Notes: generated by a model from the sequence alone, not told the origin. Positions 26,101 to 38,947 are shown, numbered from the stretch's first letter. The stretch: 64,000 nucleotides of DNA from Allacma fusca (GCA_947179485.1 OX359246.1:43875632-43939631); one strand, 5' to 3'. Translations and numbers: made by a program.

Positions 26101-26494
26101 TCGATCGAGCGAAGCAGTCGGTGCGGCAGAGTCTTCGTCGGAAGGGCTCCACGAGGAATTCCTCCGTGAGGTCAAAGCAGGGTCACGAGTCACTGCCCAC
26201 GATCCATGCCGGAAGACAGTCCCCGTCCGAAATCGTGATAGAACCGAAAGTTCAAATCCAGTCCCCGTCACGTCGTCCTCTGCCTAAGAAACATTCCGAA
26301 TCCCCCACTGAGATCAGTGTGAGGAAACCGTTGCTCTCCTCATCGGCGAGCACTTATACTTGGAACCGGGGTGGGGACGGCCGTCGGAGTGGCAGTAGTC
26401 CACGAACCAATTCCCAGATCCCACCCAGCTCCTCCACCACCTTTGCTTCCATAAGTCACCCGTACAAGGAGAAGGAACGGGCGGCGATACTTAA
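26101..26494 (+). CDS. ERG channel, large linker exon after the PAS domain
   Basis: The two bases TC complete the split codon from the previous exon to Phe, giving SR-FDRAKQSVRQSLRR, then a Ser/Pro/Arg-rich segment of about 130 residues. This is the disordered cytoplasmic linker between PAS and S1; a basic stretch right after PAS (human RAKTFRLKLP) is typical of ERG channels. Basophilic phosphorylation-type words RRKGS, RKPLLSSS and RRSGSS are visible. The exon ends at ATACTTAA|GTAACT in phase 2. The donor is weaker than consensus, but the reading frame meets a TAA three bases later and the next exon restores it exactly (AA+G = Lys). Frame and phase therefore define the boundary. Confidence 0.85.
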
Positions 26495-26751
26495 GTAACT
26501 AATGTTCCGAGTCTATGCTAACTGCTTCCTAATCGGGATTTATTTAGTAGTATGGTAGTACTTACCTTTGAAAACTAGGGGTTTACTTGTGAATTGATTT
26601 TTTTAAAGTACTATAGCTCGAAACTTCTTTGACTGAAAGTTGTTTACTTTGAATATTTAAGATGCCCAGCTATTTTTGAGAGAGTTGGTTTATGTAAGTA
26701 AATATTAGGTTTATGTAAGGGGGTCAATAATATCTGGTTGTTTATGTGCAG
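26495..26751 (+). other. Intron of the ERG gene
   Basis: Short intron of 257 bp, GTAACT at the start and TTATGTGCAG at the end. It joins phase 2 to phase 2 with an uninterrupted frame. Confidence 0.75.
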
Positions 26752-26860
26752 GTTAAGTCGAAAGACGAGTGGGGAGAAGCCTGTAGGGAAGACATTCGTG
26801 AAACCACCGGTAGTTGGTGTCCAACCGTCGGAGTCCGCATCGTTCTCGATCCAGAGCGAG
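26752..26860 (+). CDS. ERG channel, small linker exon
   Basis: After the base that completes Lys, the frame reads LSRKTSGEKPVGKTFVKPP and continues to SASFSIQSE, 36 codons in total. It belongs to the disordered PAS-S1 linker. It resembles no structured domain; RKTS is a possible basophilic kinase site. It ends at AGCGAG|GTGAAG in phase 0. The donor is moderate, and reading on past it would continue open for some codons (VKVSPF), so a longer alternative exon cannot be excluded. The next exon starts in phase 0, which supports the boundary chosen. Confidence 0.75.
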
Positions 26861-27689
26861 GTGAAGGTTTCTCCCTTTATCAGTCCATTTTGGGTTTACT
26901 TTGTTTTCTTCTCACATGGCTTCGCGTAAACATTAATCCTTCGTGTAACAATTTTCTAATGACTTCCACCATCCCACTTGCTCAGCATTCCTTGGCTTGT
27001 TCCAGTAACCTTTTAGGAATTGATTCATTCTCCTTCACAATCACTAATTTTCCTACCTACCCAAGACAACTGCCCCAAACTTTGACATTAGAATGGGGGT
27101 AAACTCGTGTCGTAGATGGCTGAAACTTGGTATACTGTTAGCGTAAACTATTCAGTACTCTAAATGCAAGTACATTGAGAGACTATCCTTGCTTTTTTGT
27201 GTACGAGTTGTCTTGTTTATTACGCACTGGCTTTTCTACTCTGGAGGAAGTATAAATATTTACTAGAGTGTCTCCTGGGGAGAATACTAATTAAAATTTA
27301 TGAACTCATTAAGGATGAGTCTGGATGAGTCCGGGAGATAGGATGCACAGGAATGATATACCTAATATTAATCCGATAGAAGTGACCTTTCCGTTTCCTT
27401 TTCCCTCTTCTTATTTGTTCTTGAGCAGCTCCTAATTCTAATCATTTCTCAGTTTTACCAAAGTTTCCAATTATACTGGGTGTGAATCCGCAGATAGAAG
27501 TTAGCAGAGTTGTAGTTTTGATATTTTTCTAGGTGCTTAGTCAATTTAAATACGTATTTCGATGTATCAGTAAGATATAAGGGACAGGCATTGTGTTGGT
27601 AGGATATACATAATTTTAAAACTTTATAATTTCTGTATATTATTGAATCATTTGGTCAATTCTTATTGTACATGGTTGGACACAAACAG
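26861..27689 (+). other. Intron of the ERG gene
   Basis: 829 bp, GTGAAG at the start and GGACACAAACAG at the end. The acceptor lacks a strong pyrimidine tract, but the upstream T-rich segment near 27640-27670 could serve. No coding feature seen inside. Confidence 0.65.
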
Positions 27690-27858
27690 AACAGTGAAGC
27701 TCGAGGATGGCCAGCGCCAATAATAGCTCCATCCACACCGTCTACTGTCACGGCTCAATCCATCGCTCAGCTTCGGACAGCATCGTCCCTTGACCGAATT
27801 GAGTCCGTGTCCACTCAAGTTGTCTCAGCTATGCCTTCACGTGCGTCCACCTCCAACC
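27690..27858 (+). CDS. ERG channel, linker exon with RTASSLDRIES motif
   Basis: The frame starts NSEARGWPAPII in phase 0 and runs through LRTASSLDRIESVSTQ to PSRASTSN. The RTASSLDRIES word aligns with the human KCNH2 linker motif RRASSADDIEA, one of the few conserved islands in the PAS-S1 linker of ERG channels, and contains a basophilic kinase-type site. The exon ends at CCAACC|GTAAGT, a consensus donor, in phase 1. From memory, the equivalent human junction (exon 4 to exon 5) is also phase 1. Confidence 0.85.
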
Positions 27859-30800
27859 GTAAGTCAACCTTTTTCTGTGGAAATATGCATAATGAAAGTA
27901 GTAATAAGCCTTTGAATTACTACAATTTAATAACCAAATATCAACAGAAACTAGATTTTTATTACATTTTTGACAATTTAATTTAATAACTTCTTAATGA
28001 TTGACACCGTCCATGATGTTCAACCCAAGCGTTAAACTCTTTGATGCTAAAAGATTTAGATGTATGATTTTACAGATTGAAATATTTGAACCAGAGAAAT
28101 TTTCAGATATTGAAATTAGTGTTTAAAAAAAATATTGAATATTTTTTATCTATGTATATATTTACTACCACTACTACTACCACTTCTCTACTTCTTCAAC
28201 TACTATAGATGCTCAAACAAATGGAGACATTGACCCGAACAAATGTAACTTTTACTAATTCTTAAATCATCTCTCTGTTTTAGTTTTACGAATATATATA
28301 AAATTATATATTGTTATAGCGTATGAGTACTTCAACTGTTTCGTCTGGGTTAGTTTTTGATTTCCGTATATCCGCTTCAATGTGACAAATGAGTTCTCTT
28401 TCATTTTAAATTCGGTTTTTTCAGCGATTATGTGTATTTATTTTATGTATTTTCTTTTCGTTGAAATGTTTACGTCAATATTGATGGATGTATATAGGTT
28501 TATGTATTCCATTATTGTATTGTTACCCTTTTCAGTGCAAGTTTGTTTACTGTCGTGCTACAGACATTGATTTTGATCTAAAAAATCGTCTGTTTCCTTT
28601 TTGGATAGTTTTTTTAAAAGACATATTTTTCAACAGCCCGGCCTAAACTATTGACTAAAGGTGTTATTTTTCAAAGTTTACATTTTTTGAACGTTTTAAA
28701 ATCAAAAGGAAATGGTGTCAATGCGTTATATGTTTTTCATACACACTCGGCGTGTGTGTGTGTACTTAATCCCCTCTTAATCTATGTGGTTATTCTGTGT
28801 CTCGTGGTGTACAATATTCCAATTTTTTGAGTTGTGTTGAAAATTATTGTGGTAAATATGTGTAATTACGTACGTGACCGAAATGTAATTCTATGTTGAT
28901 GGCTCGTGAATTATGATATGATTACATTTATTATTATCATTATTTATTCTTATTATTATTCTTGGTATGTGTGTCATTACTCTCAGTGTCGGCTAACATT
29001 TTGGAATGGAAAGGAAATGGCCATCTTTTAGTTCGACCTCATACGATCGACAACATTTACCTTAAAGGTATTTTCTCAAAAATGTCATACCAAACACAAA
29101 CTAATTGCTACACTGTCATTACTAATTCCGTTGTTTCACTTTTTTCTGACTAATAAGCTACACACTCTATTTTATTATTCTTGTATTTTGTATTACAATC
29201 GTAACTAACACGTTCGTTAATTGCTGACAATTAATTCTCTATTTGAAAAGTCTGTTCTCTTCAATTTAATTCTATGGTTTCTTCTCACTTTTCACAAAAC
29301 TTGTTCCGCACGGAATTTTCTTTTCGGATTAGTTTGGACTAATTCAGTACCAAAGTAATAAGCTAGAAGTAATTAACAGCAGCTCACGAATGCTCAGTAA
29401 TTTGCAAGCACAGTAATACATATATTAACTAAACAGCTTTGAAATTCTTGACACTATAACGTTGAGCATTTGTAATACTTTCGGTTTTGCTAAACTGTGA
29501 CTGTTTCAATAATATTTGGAATCAGTTGCCCACTTGCTGTGTGGCAACATTTGGTTCTTGTAGTTACTATTGCAAGTTCACATGAAAAAAATCAATTCAT
29601 TGACCACAAAACATAATTTCGAGAGTACTTAAAATTCTCAAAATAATACAGGAAAAATTGTGCTACTATTGTAGTACTTTTTGCGTTCATAAAACACTTC
29701 TTTGCATCTTGCACGCAGTTTCCAATATTTTTTTTAATTTCTGGAACATTTCCAGTAATATTATTATTAATTTTTTAATCCGAAAATTGCTATCAACATT
29801 GAAGTAATGTGATGATTGACAACAAACTTTCTTTTTATTTTTTATACGGAAACATAAGTACTTACTCCGATTGACAATGTATTGCTTTCAAGGGGACGAC
29901 AGAGATGGCAGAGCTTTTGTTGTTTGGATTCTGCAACAAGCTGCTTTGAAACGTGCATGAACGTGTGTAATAATTAATTATTACTTTTGGAACCAAGAGA
30001 CATTTATGTAAATATAACGTTTGAGTAATTTAAGTACATTTTTGGTATTATTAATTGGGCTCCAAATATTAAGTAAAAATATTTTGGAATCCGCCGAACT
30101 AATTTTTAAAACAAATTTGAATCAATTCGGAACCAGAGTATGTATGTTCATACATCCATTGTTATTTGGGGCTTCCTTTTATGCAAGAAATATTTGAATT
30201 GGAATGAAATGCATGGCACAGATACTTAAATGTATTTATGTTTGCATGATCTGGCTATAGTTGAGTTAATGCTCGTATGCTATTAAAGGCTGATGAGGCA
30301 GCACGACCCATCTAGTAAATTAGGCGCTTGTATCTTTTTAACTTACTTAATGGGGAAATGTTGATAGTTGCTGACAGTATTAAAACTGTTTTTATTCTAC
30401 TAAATTTTTTAAAATTATTGTTGAAGTAATTGTTCGGGGTAATTTGTTTCATTGGATATGAACTTTAAAACGTTTGTATGAGCTCAACAAATGCGAGGAC
30501 TTAAGTGGGATATAGAATTGATTAATAACAAATATTACTTGACTTGCTAACTTGGGTTCTACTTCGTTCTAAACAAATAGATCTTTTGTTTTTTTCCAAA
30601 TATTATTAATTATTATAGTAGTTAACAGTTGAGAGGAAAATGCTTGATAGTTCTTTACAGCTCTACTTTATCCTGTGTTAAAACCATTTTTGAGGGTAAA
30701 TTTTAAAAAAAATCTTCGGTTAAGGACAACGGAGTTCCATTTTATCTTGATTTTTGAAATTAACTTTTTTGAAGTAACCTCAGTAGTCAAAAATTTATAT

Positions 30801-31001
30801 AATATCCACCGTAAACAAAATATTTTGCTGTAGTCAAAAATATTAATTATATTTTAAAACGAAATCACAAGCTTTCTCATCACTTTTTCCATATATAGTA
30901 AACTCACTTTTTTCTGTACTCTTCTTAATATCATTGAGCAGGTTTGAGTAGAAATTATTTTGCCAAGAAAATTCGTTAAATTTTTCCCGTAACCTTTGCA
31001 G
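27859..31001 (+). other. Intron of the ERG gene, 3.1 kb
   Basis: AT-rich, GTAAGT at the start and TTTTTCCCGTAACCTTTGCAG at the end region, a good acceptor. It contains a short ACTACTACC run near 28170 and a GTGTGT run near 28755. No exon is required inside, since the phases on both sides already agree. Confidence 0.75.
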
Positions 31002-31159
31002 CTCAAAAGAGTCAGATGAAGGGGTTTCCAAATGTCTCTAACTCTGACTCCGACTTGGCCCGACATCGTATTTCTGTAATAGAGCCGAGAACCAGTCGGG
31101 AGAAGAAGTCTCCTTCCTTGAGTAATCTCACGCATCAAGATGGATTATCCAGATATAAG
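31002..31159 (+). CDS. ERG channel, exon with SDSDLARHR motif
   Basis: Two bases (CT) complete the split codon to Pro, then the frame reads QKSQMKGFPNVSNSDSDLAR and HRISVIEPRTSREKKSPS, ending GLSRYK. SNSDSDLARHRI matches the human ERG island TSDSDLVRYRTI, which lies just before S1; this is the strongest family marker in the linker. The vertebrate continuation ITLNFVDLKGDPF is not present; a different Lys/Ser-rich stretch takes its place. The exon ends at TATAAG|GTACGT in phase 0. Another frame on the opposite strand overlaps the last 28 bases (see findings). Confidence 0.9.
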
Positions 31160-31828
31160 GTACGTCCAAAGCTAATTCCTGCTCGTCGGCACATTTCATG
31201 AGCAGGGCTACATCCGCAGGCTCCGGAGTATCAAAGAGAGAGCTCATGCATTTTGAAGTATATGCACGTCCTTCTAAAATTGGACTCGTTACAAATTGTT
31301 CCCTCAACAAAAAAAAATTAATCTCCCTTGTTGTCATGTAAATTAAAACAGTTAATCAAGTCAAATCATGACTTCAGATCTACAATTTTATCTCAACTAT
31401 GTATATCTATATACTATATGTTTTCATGAGTACGAGGATGCATACTAAAAAAAAAATTAAACTCAGTCTCCGTCTAATCCGTTTGTTAATATCCAACAGT
31501 AAATATTTGTTTAACCGGGGAATTTGGCGTGAGTGAGCATTCATCCCGTTTGATGTAAATATTGTAATATTGTAGAAATTGTAAAATTCAATTAGTCTCA
31601 CAGTCAGATATGTGCGTATCTGTAGTTTTTATAGGTATTTATTTGTACAAAGAGTATGTACTCTCTCCAAATGTAATTACTTACAGGGAGTACAAATTAA
31701 CCTGGGAATAGGGGAATATTGCACTTGTGCGGAATACTGTAGTAAAATGTTAATAATAATTATTTAAATTGAATTATTATACTAATGCTTTAGTGAACTT
31801 GACGAGCATGACGTATTTTTTCTGCTAG
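31160..31828 (+). other. Intron of the ERG gene
   Basis: 669 bp, GTACGT at the start and TTTTTTCTGCTAG at the end, both good splice sites. It joins phase 0 to phase 0. Confidence 0.8.
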
Positions 31829-31897
31829 ATGTCAATTCAAGAGAATGGTTCAGGCAAATTCTTTCAAGGGGTCAAAGTGGGCGAGAAAGTAGCACAG
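31829..31897 (+). CDS. ERG channel, 23-codon exon just before S1
   Basis: Exactly 23 codons: MSIQENGSGK then FFQGVKVGEKVAQ, followed by a GTAAGT donor in phase 0. The end VKVGEKVAQ matches human KCNH2 HNVTEKVTQ, after which human exon 6 continues with VLSLGADVLPEYKLQ and S1. From memory the human junction falls after the same Gln and is also phase 0. The Met at the start is internal, because the acceptor precedes it directly; it could in principle serve as a start in a truncated transcript. The exon encoding S1 was not found in the remaining 32 kb. Confidence 0.88.
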
Positions 31898-34800
31898 GTA
31901 AGTTTTATTTCGTGTATATAAGCAGACACACATGAAGAGCTTTTCAATTTTCCGCCTCTAAATTCTTAATTTTCTAAAGTAGCTCTCATATAAAACTTTT
32001 GTCAATATTTTGTAGATAGTGTACATATTGAGCACACTCATAAGCATATATATATATCGTTACCATATTAACAGTTCCATCTCACATACTATTTTATTAA
32101 TGCATAATAATCCATATTAAAAATTCATCCGCAGTCGTCTACCAACGTTCCGAACTACTAAAAGGTTTGTGTCTGTTATAAAGTATACATAGAGCCAGCG
32201 TGTACACGCAATAAATATATATATCCTTGTTGATATAATCATCAACCACAACTTGGAATGGGAGTGCATAATAATCCTGCTTTAAAATCATATTCACTAC
32301 CCGTACTCAGCCCGGCGAGACCCCATTACTTTCGCATCTATCATCTTAACTGCGTATGATGGATCGGACTGGGAAATGGTAATAAATTTCCCATTAACTC
32401 TTAAGCTTCTAATGAATACGACGCTGGAGTGTGTCAGTCATTGACAAGATCTGTACATGGGTTGCATAAAAGCCTTCCCCGTTCCAAGAGTCTCTGGATG
32501 ATGAGCAATCTGTCCGCATCCTCATCTCCGTCTCCCTGGATCCCTCTTCTACCCTGAATTTCACGGATCACGGCATCACCATCTCTAAATGAATATCATT
32601 ACTCACCCCTGTGTCATGGTTAATGTATGATGGCATTAATGCTGCTTGTGACAAAACTTTTAGTATTGGCATTCTAGTAAAGGCAAGTCACACCCTCTCT
32701 GTCCCTCCCTATAAAGGAAATCAGAATTTACGGGTTAATCTTCAGAGCAGTCTTCTCCTACTAGTAATATTTAAGATTTAGATATTGCCTGGGCTTGTGC
32801 CCTTTTTTTTTAAAGCTCTTGTGCAATTTATACAGTATCTCTGACCTAATGACCTACCTTCACTATTGTCTATAAAGGAACAAATAATCTGCAAAACTCA
32901 GGAAGGAGTTTTGCGTGTGTACAAACAGTATATGCACGTAATAATACTGTTTTTTTCTCGCACAATTGAAATATTTGCTGATGCAGAGGTGAATTATGTT
33001 ACTTTTACCTCTGCTCTGGAGCCTTTAAGGATTTTCCCTTGGGAAAATGGAATCTGTAAAGATATTGCGTACTTATTTGTAAGTATATAAGTTTACATAT
33101 ATTTTATATACTCATTATACCTTTACTTACATATATTTGTAAACCCCCCGAAGTCTACCTATATATGTACATACATATCTACACTTCTGTACATCAGGGG
33201 TTCTCCCAGAGGGCACGTGTAATCATATTCATAAATCCCGTAACCTTGGTGACATGCCGACGTACATAGATACATATATAATATGGAGATAGGAGAAAGT
33301 AACTATATGTATGCAATTACTACTAGTACAGTTGTATGAATTCAGTGTAAAAAAAATGTAAGCATTTCCGGAATTTATCTTCACCATTGATTTGCATGCT
33401 GTCATTTATTTTCTGACGTCAGAAACTCAACTCCTTGGTTTGAACATGCATATATAATGATGTATGTAATGTAATGAAATGAAATGTAAAACGAGTATAT
33501 ACATGAATGTTTCACATTTTCGCTCAATGGGGGGAAAAAACTCTGACTCGTAACTAAAAGTAAGTAAGTGGTGCTTTTGGAATTTGAGATGCATGGCTCG
33601 TGTACAATTAAGGAAAGACGTGTAAGTAGATATACGTCTGGATATATCTGAAGATTCTAAGTGTCTTCTGACAGTCTGATATCTGTACTTTTGCCCTCAA
33701 TATATTATTATCATGTGAAGGATCCTAGGGCTAAGGTCTTGGAGTCACAGCGGGGTGTATCTTTGCAAGTTGGTGTAAATCAGTGTGCAGTGTCAAAATA
33801 TGGCAGTTCCGTTTTAAGTATACACAAAGTTCTTCTTCGTCTATTCTTCTTGGAAGAGCTGGCAAGCTTTTAGGGTTGTAAATTTGTCGGAGTCTGTAGT
33901 ATTATTACTCGTACCACTACTACTACTACTGTAGGGCCCACTACACACATGTATGTATGTACTTCGTTACTTTTTTTCCCCATACAACTGCAGAGAGCAG
34001 CTACATTTTGCGGGGAATAAGTTTGTTTAAAAAAGTTCTTGCTCTGGAATTGAATCCTGTCAGTGGATTGGCGTGTGGAGGGGAGAACAGTCTAAGTAAA
34101 TAAGCTTCCATATTAGTATCAAGTCTGGTCTTCTAACTGCGGCTCCGTTACTACTACTCCTATGTATTAGGAGATTATAAAAGTCGGACGGGGTAAAACA
34201 TTTTCCTCAAGGGGGGACCTTTTCCTTCATCTTGAGTCTGTCTATCTGTATACGTAGTTACTTGGGCTGTTGTAAGAGACAGGAGGGAATTGATCCCTCT
34301 TTTTAAATATTCATTTGTTTGTTTGAAAAAATTCAATTCCTATAATTTTATTGTCGTCGTGGTCATCACACGCTCATTCCTACTGCTCCTGCTGGGAAAG
34401 GAGGATATTATGTACGCTCTGTATCAATAGTTTAACAAAAAATACAAGCATTGCGGGTACATTTCTAGAGAAATAAAATTTGAGGGTATAAAGCGTATTT
34501 ACATACATAGATATATGTACGTATACGTTCATACTACAGTATACACACAAACGTTTTTCAAGTGGTTTGCGTGCTGAGGGCTTTTTGCTTGATCGTTTAA
34601 CTACAGTAATTGGTATTGTGGGACATTTCACTACTAAACTACCTGACTCGGGCTGGTGTTCTATAGGTCTATACAGTGCTATATGTAAAGTTTTGTATAT
34701 TCAAAGACTTGAATATATAAATCGGGGCTCATGGAATCCTGGTGCAAAAACTAACTTTCTATATATGTGTATTTTTTTTAAGCTAGCCACTGCAAAATCC

Positions 34801-36581
34801 CTTCCTGGCTTTCCAACCTACTGCGAATAATATTAGGGGGAAACACTCCCTCTGTCTTGGTCTACATTTTTGGTAAAATGTAAGTTTATGTGCCTGGTCA
34901 GTCGGGACTGTACTTCTTGTATGTACGTAATTATCCAAGTATAGGTATACGCTGAATTTCTGATGACCGTACCTGTGTATTTCCAAATAAGTTTCACCAG
35001 TGTAGAGCTACATGGATAGATACATACATTCTATAGTACTGACGTGCATAAGAGTCTCCTGTATGTGTGTCAAGCAGGGTGTGTAGTAATGTACATACCT
35101 ACATACATACGTTCTACATACTCTGGAAGTATCTATAGATCAAACTATATTTGCACAGTGTCTGAAATAAAGGGGAGTGTATATAATTTCATATGAACAT
35201 ATATATTAGGTGTAACTATACCTACTATTATCCCAGGGAATATATACAGCTAGTGTGGGACGACTAGTGAGGCTTTTGAAATTCAGTCTGAAAATCTGGA
35301 CCAGTTGTGTGTATAAATATATTTGCTGAGATTACAATTCTAATAATTATATATGTAGGTATCTCTAGATATATTTAACTATGGTATTTATTAAAAAGTG
35401 AAGATATACGAAAAACAAGGTGGGTTTCTCATGTATGCCTATTATTTACCTATTGTTCAACTCTTTCTCTCTTTTTCTCTCTCTCTCGTGTCTCTGTCTC
35501 AGACTCAAGGCTTGTATGTGTATGTATAGCTATGTGAAATGCACTGCAATTTAAAAATCTATGTTGAAGTTTGACAGTGGAGTAAATCAATACTCGGGGT
35601 ATCTGTGTATGTGTGTGTGTGTGTGTCAGGACTCAATTAACTTTACCTCCAAGGAGTCTCTGTGTATGTACTCACTTTAAATGACAAGCTATTAATTTCA
35701 ATGCAGGAGACGTGTTGTTTTCCGCGCCCTTGGTGACAATCTAAAATTGGCGGTAGAAATTTCAGCAGTGGCCTAAGGACGGAGTGGAGAGAGCCTACTA
35801 TTTGTATGTATTTTGGCACCCCACTACAACAAGACTTTCGACTACTAGTACTGACTGAGACTCCATGCATATATGTACGGAGTACTTCCAATGAAGGAGA
35901 TAGAGGAATTTGTTAATTCAATACAGTGACAGTAATTACCACCCGGGGCAGTGTACGGTCCCCCGGAATAAACGCAGTTACTCACTTACACTGTACTTCA
36001 GGACTATATACAGAATCTATTGGATGAAGTTGTTTATCGGTGTGCCCGAGTCGGTGGAAGAATCTTGGGTGTATATGTGCTATTACCAGGGCCTATTGTG
36101 TGTGCTAGTTCCATATTATATATTACTACTGTATTTTGTACCTGTATCCCTCCCTGGACCGGTGTTTTGTGTCACGGGCTATAAATATAAGTAGAATATA
36201 TGTATGTATGTTTGTACACTGTAGAATTGTACCTGGCCCGTGTACAGTAGTGGGTAAAAACTCAATGTAGGTATAACTGTGTCAGTTGTGTAGGTGCTTA
36301 TAAGTGGGTGGTTATGATTTTCATCGGGGATTCATTTCCCGCCTTCTCTCATTCTCTTACACAAACTATTATACACACACGTATGTAGTAGTTCGAACTT
36401 CGGAGAAGTAAGTAGGGAATGATTGGAAAGAGGAATTTGTGAATGTGGCGGAAAAGGACCTCAGTCTAAATACGTACAAGTATGACAAATGAGAAAACCA
36501 GTGCTATAAGGAACTCCGCAGAAGGAATGTGTTATTTTGGCTACTATATCTAGTGTCCTAGTATACAGAGTAGTAGGAGCT

Positions 36582-36606
36582 TTCTCTCTCTCATTCTCTC
36601 TCTCTC

Positions 36607-36641
<35 letters not shown>

Positions 36642-36655
36642 CTGACTCTGACTCT
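36582..36655. repeat. (CT)n and (TGACTC)n simple repeat
   Basis: A CT-rich run of about 55 bases with few interruptions ends in tandem TGACTC units. It gives an artefactual Arg-Glu-rich frame on the minus strand. Confidence 0.85.
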
Positions 36656-37555
36656 CTTGTACATTTTGACGTGTAGGTACACTTTAAATAATTTAAACCT
36701 TTCCTCTCACTCTCTTGCTCTCCTCCGTCTCTGGTCTCTGTAGCCAGCGTACCTCTCCACTGTTTACAATAGCCTGTAAAAAGGGGAGGATTTGGTTTTC
36801 GCAACCTTTCCAACTATACTATTGATTCCCTATTATACTTGAGACTATATTTCCCATATACCTTACATATTATCACAGATATTTTCCTTCCTCCTACAAT
36901 ATAAGTATAGATATATATATCTATATATAGATATATAACCAATTTTCTCCCATTCCGCAAGATTTTCCCCGTATTTGGAAACGACTCTCCTCGTAACCGA
37001 AATATTTTTTCCCGATTGTATAAAAAAAAATCTGGACTTTTTACACCACCACAAAATTCCAATCCTGTAAATTTTCTTGTTCGTCCTGTCTTGAGAAATA
37101 TTTCCTCGCTGAGCTTCCACACGGACTCGACTGTTCTCCCTATTTCTTTTTTTTAGTGTCTTACGGGATAAGTATATACTTACACTCACCGGAGTTATAG
37201 TTGAATAAAGTAGGAGGGATCTTTATTTATTCTGAAGTGTATCTATATGTATAAGTCTGTGCAATAGGAAGAAAGAGTGAGAGAGGGAGAGTGTGAGATA
37301 GGTAGATCGAGTTAAGAAGAAGTCCTTTTGGAAATTTGTTGTGAGCCGTGAGCATAAAGAATATAAGGAGAGTGTGGGAAAATGAAGATCACTGACAAAT
37401 TCTACCTCCTCCTTTTTGTTTGCTATCATCTTGTGATTTGGTTCCTGGTCTCTTACGGTTTCTATACGAATAGGAACCTCAAGCAGAATTGTTGCAAGGA
37501 GAGTTGCTACTCTTAAGATTACCCCAGAGAAGATATATAAAGTCAAGGGGGTATT

Positions 37556-37602
37556 TGTAGTGTAGTGTGTGTATAGTGTAGTGTAGTGTAGTGTAGTGTG
37601 TG
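37556..37602. repeat. (GTGTA)n-type tandem repeat
   Basis: Tandem GTGTA units with minor variation over about 45 bases, ending TGTGTGCG. Confidence 0.8.
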
Positions 37603-38910
37603 CGTTTTGGGTGACTCGCTCTCTCGACACGTGACAGATGTAGTCTCCGGAAGTGGAATTAGCGTAGTTGTAAATTATATTAACTCTCTTGTAGCGGAAA
37701 TTTCTGTGTATGAGTAGGGTATTATTATTATTGTAGGCTTCTGACATATAGTCTGGTCGTAGGGGACTATGAAATGTGGAGAAACGTGTAGTAGAAGGTG
37801 TATTTTGAGACGATTACATATATTGTGGAAACGAGAGGAATTCCCAGTATATCTGTAGGAACAGTTGCATAAGTAGATAGTTACTCCAACCATATAATTA
37901 GATCATATATTCTTAACGCCATGTATATATATTCTGTATGTAGGATTTTTTCTCTATATAAGATATAGGTACAGTCTGGGTACTTCCACAGTTAAATAAT
38001 AGAAATTATTATATATAGATATGTAATTACATATGCCTAGTAAAGTATGGGATAGTAAATTGACTGTACTCATCTGTACCTGTGTCTGCTATATACATGT
38101 GTATATAAAATAATAATTATTACATGAAATAGTGTAGCCCCGTCAAATTTGCCATATATAAACTCAAAAGTAGTAACATTTTAAGAGGGTAAATGTATAT
38201 ACACACCCAGGACATGATCTAATGTATGTAAATGTTCGGTATTAACAAAGTACCGTGTTGAACAGGCAGGTCCAGGCTGCTCAAGGGTCTGGTTGAAATA
38301 GTTTAGAAATCCTTCTACCTTACATATATGCTGAATTATGCAAACCTACACGAAACATGTGTATGGTTTTATATCTCTACCTATGTATATACTACACCTA
38401 TGTGTATATAAATGTATAGGTACATAATCTAGAAATTTCACAAACTCTCTAAAACTTCTGAAGAAGAATTCTCTGCATAATAGGTAATCGAGTTGGAGTA
38501 TTGTAGGGATAGAGAGCACAGCCCACACTTGTTTATAGTTGGAGTGAATTTGTGAATCCTTAGATATGTACTAGTGCTTGTGTAGGGAGATATACATACA
38601 CTACGAGATAACGTAGATTCTAACTGTATATAGGTTAGTTTTGGTTTCCATTTGGAAATGCGGCTCCTTTTTGCTAGTTTTGTGTGTATGGAAGGGAAAG
38701 CAGTATGTTGATAGATACTGATTGTGAGCGTCATGTGTATATAAGAAAGGGCCGACTGAGTTTGATAGACCGATTATAAAGTCAAGAGAGAAATGAGGGA
38801 AAACAATAAACCTCACCGGCTCTCTTCCACGTATACTCAAGGAGCATTAATTCTGGGTAGGGAACTGTTTTTCCATACTGAGGGGGCAAAAGTTAGAAGT
38901 TAGGTCGTGG

Positions 38911-38911
38911 A

Positions 38912-38947
<36 letters not shown>

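Noticed and set aside
25807-26287. Open frames in the first ERG intron and a second frame across the linker exon
   Set aside because: The intronic one is T/G composition bias (Phe, Leu, Gly). The other is an alternative frame of the real exon and breaks the phase chain.
31829-31831. ATG at the first base of the last ERG exon as a gene start
   Set aside because: A strong acceptor directly precedes it and the frame and phase fit the upstream exon, so the Met is internal.
36461-36813. Arg-Glu-repeat frames on the minus strand
   Set aside because: Direct translation of the CT/GA microsatellite.
37223-37747. Minus-strand open frame of 174 codons
   Set aside because: Reads through GTGTA and GA repeats, giving Thr/Leu/Tyr/His periodicity; not protein-like.
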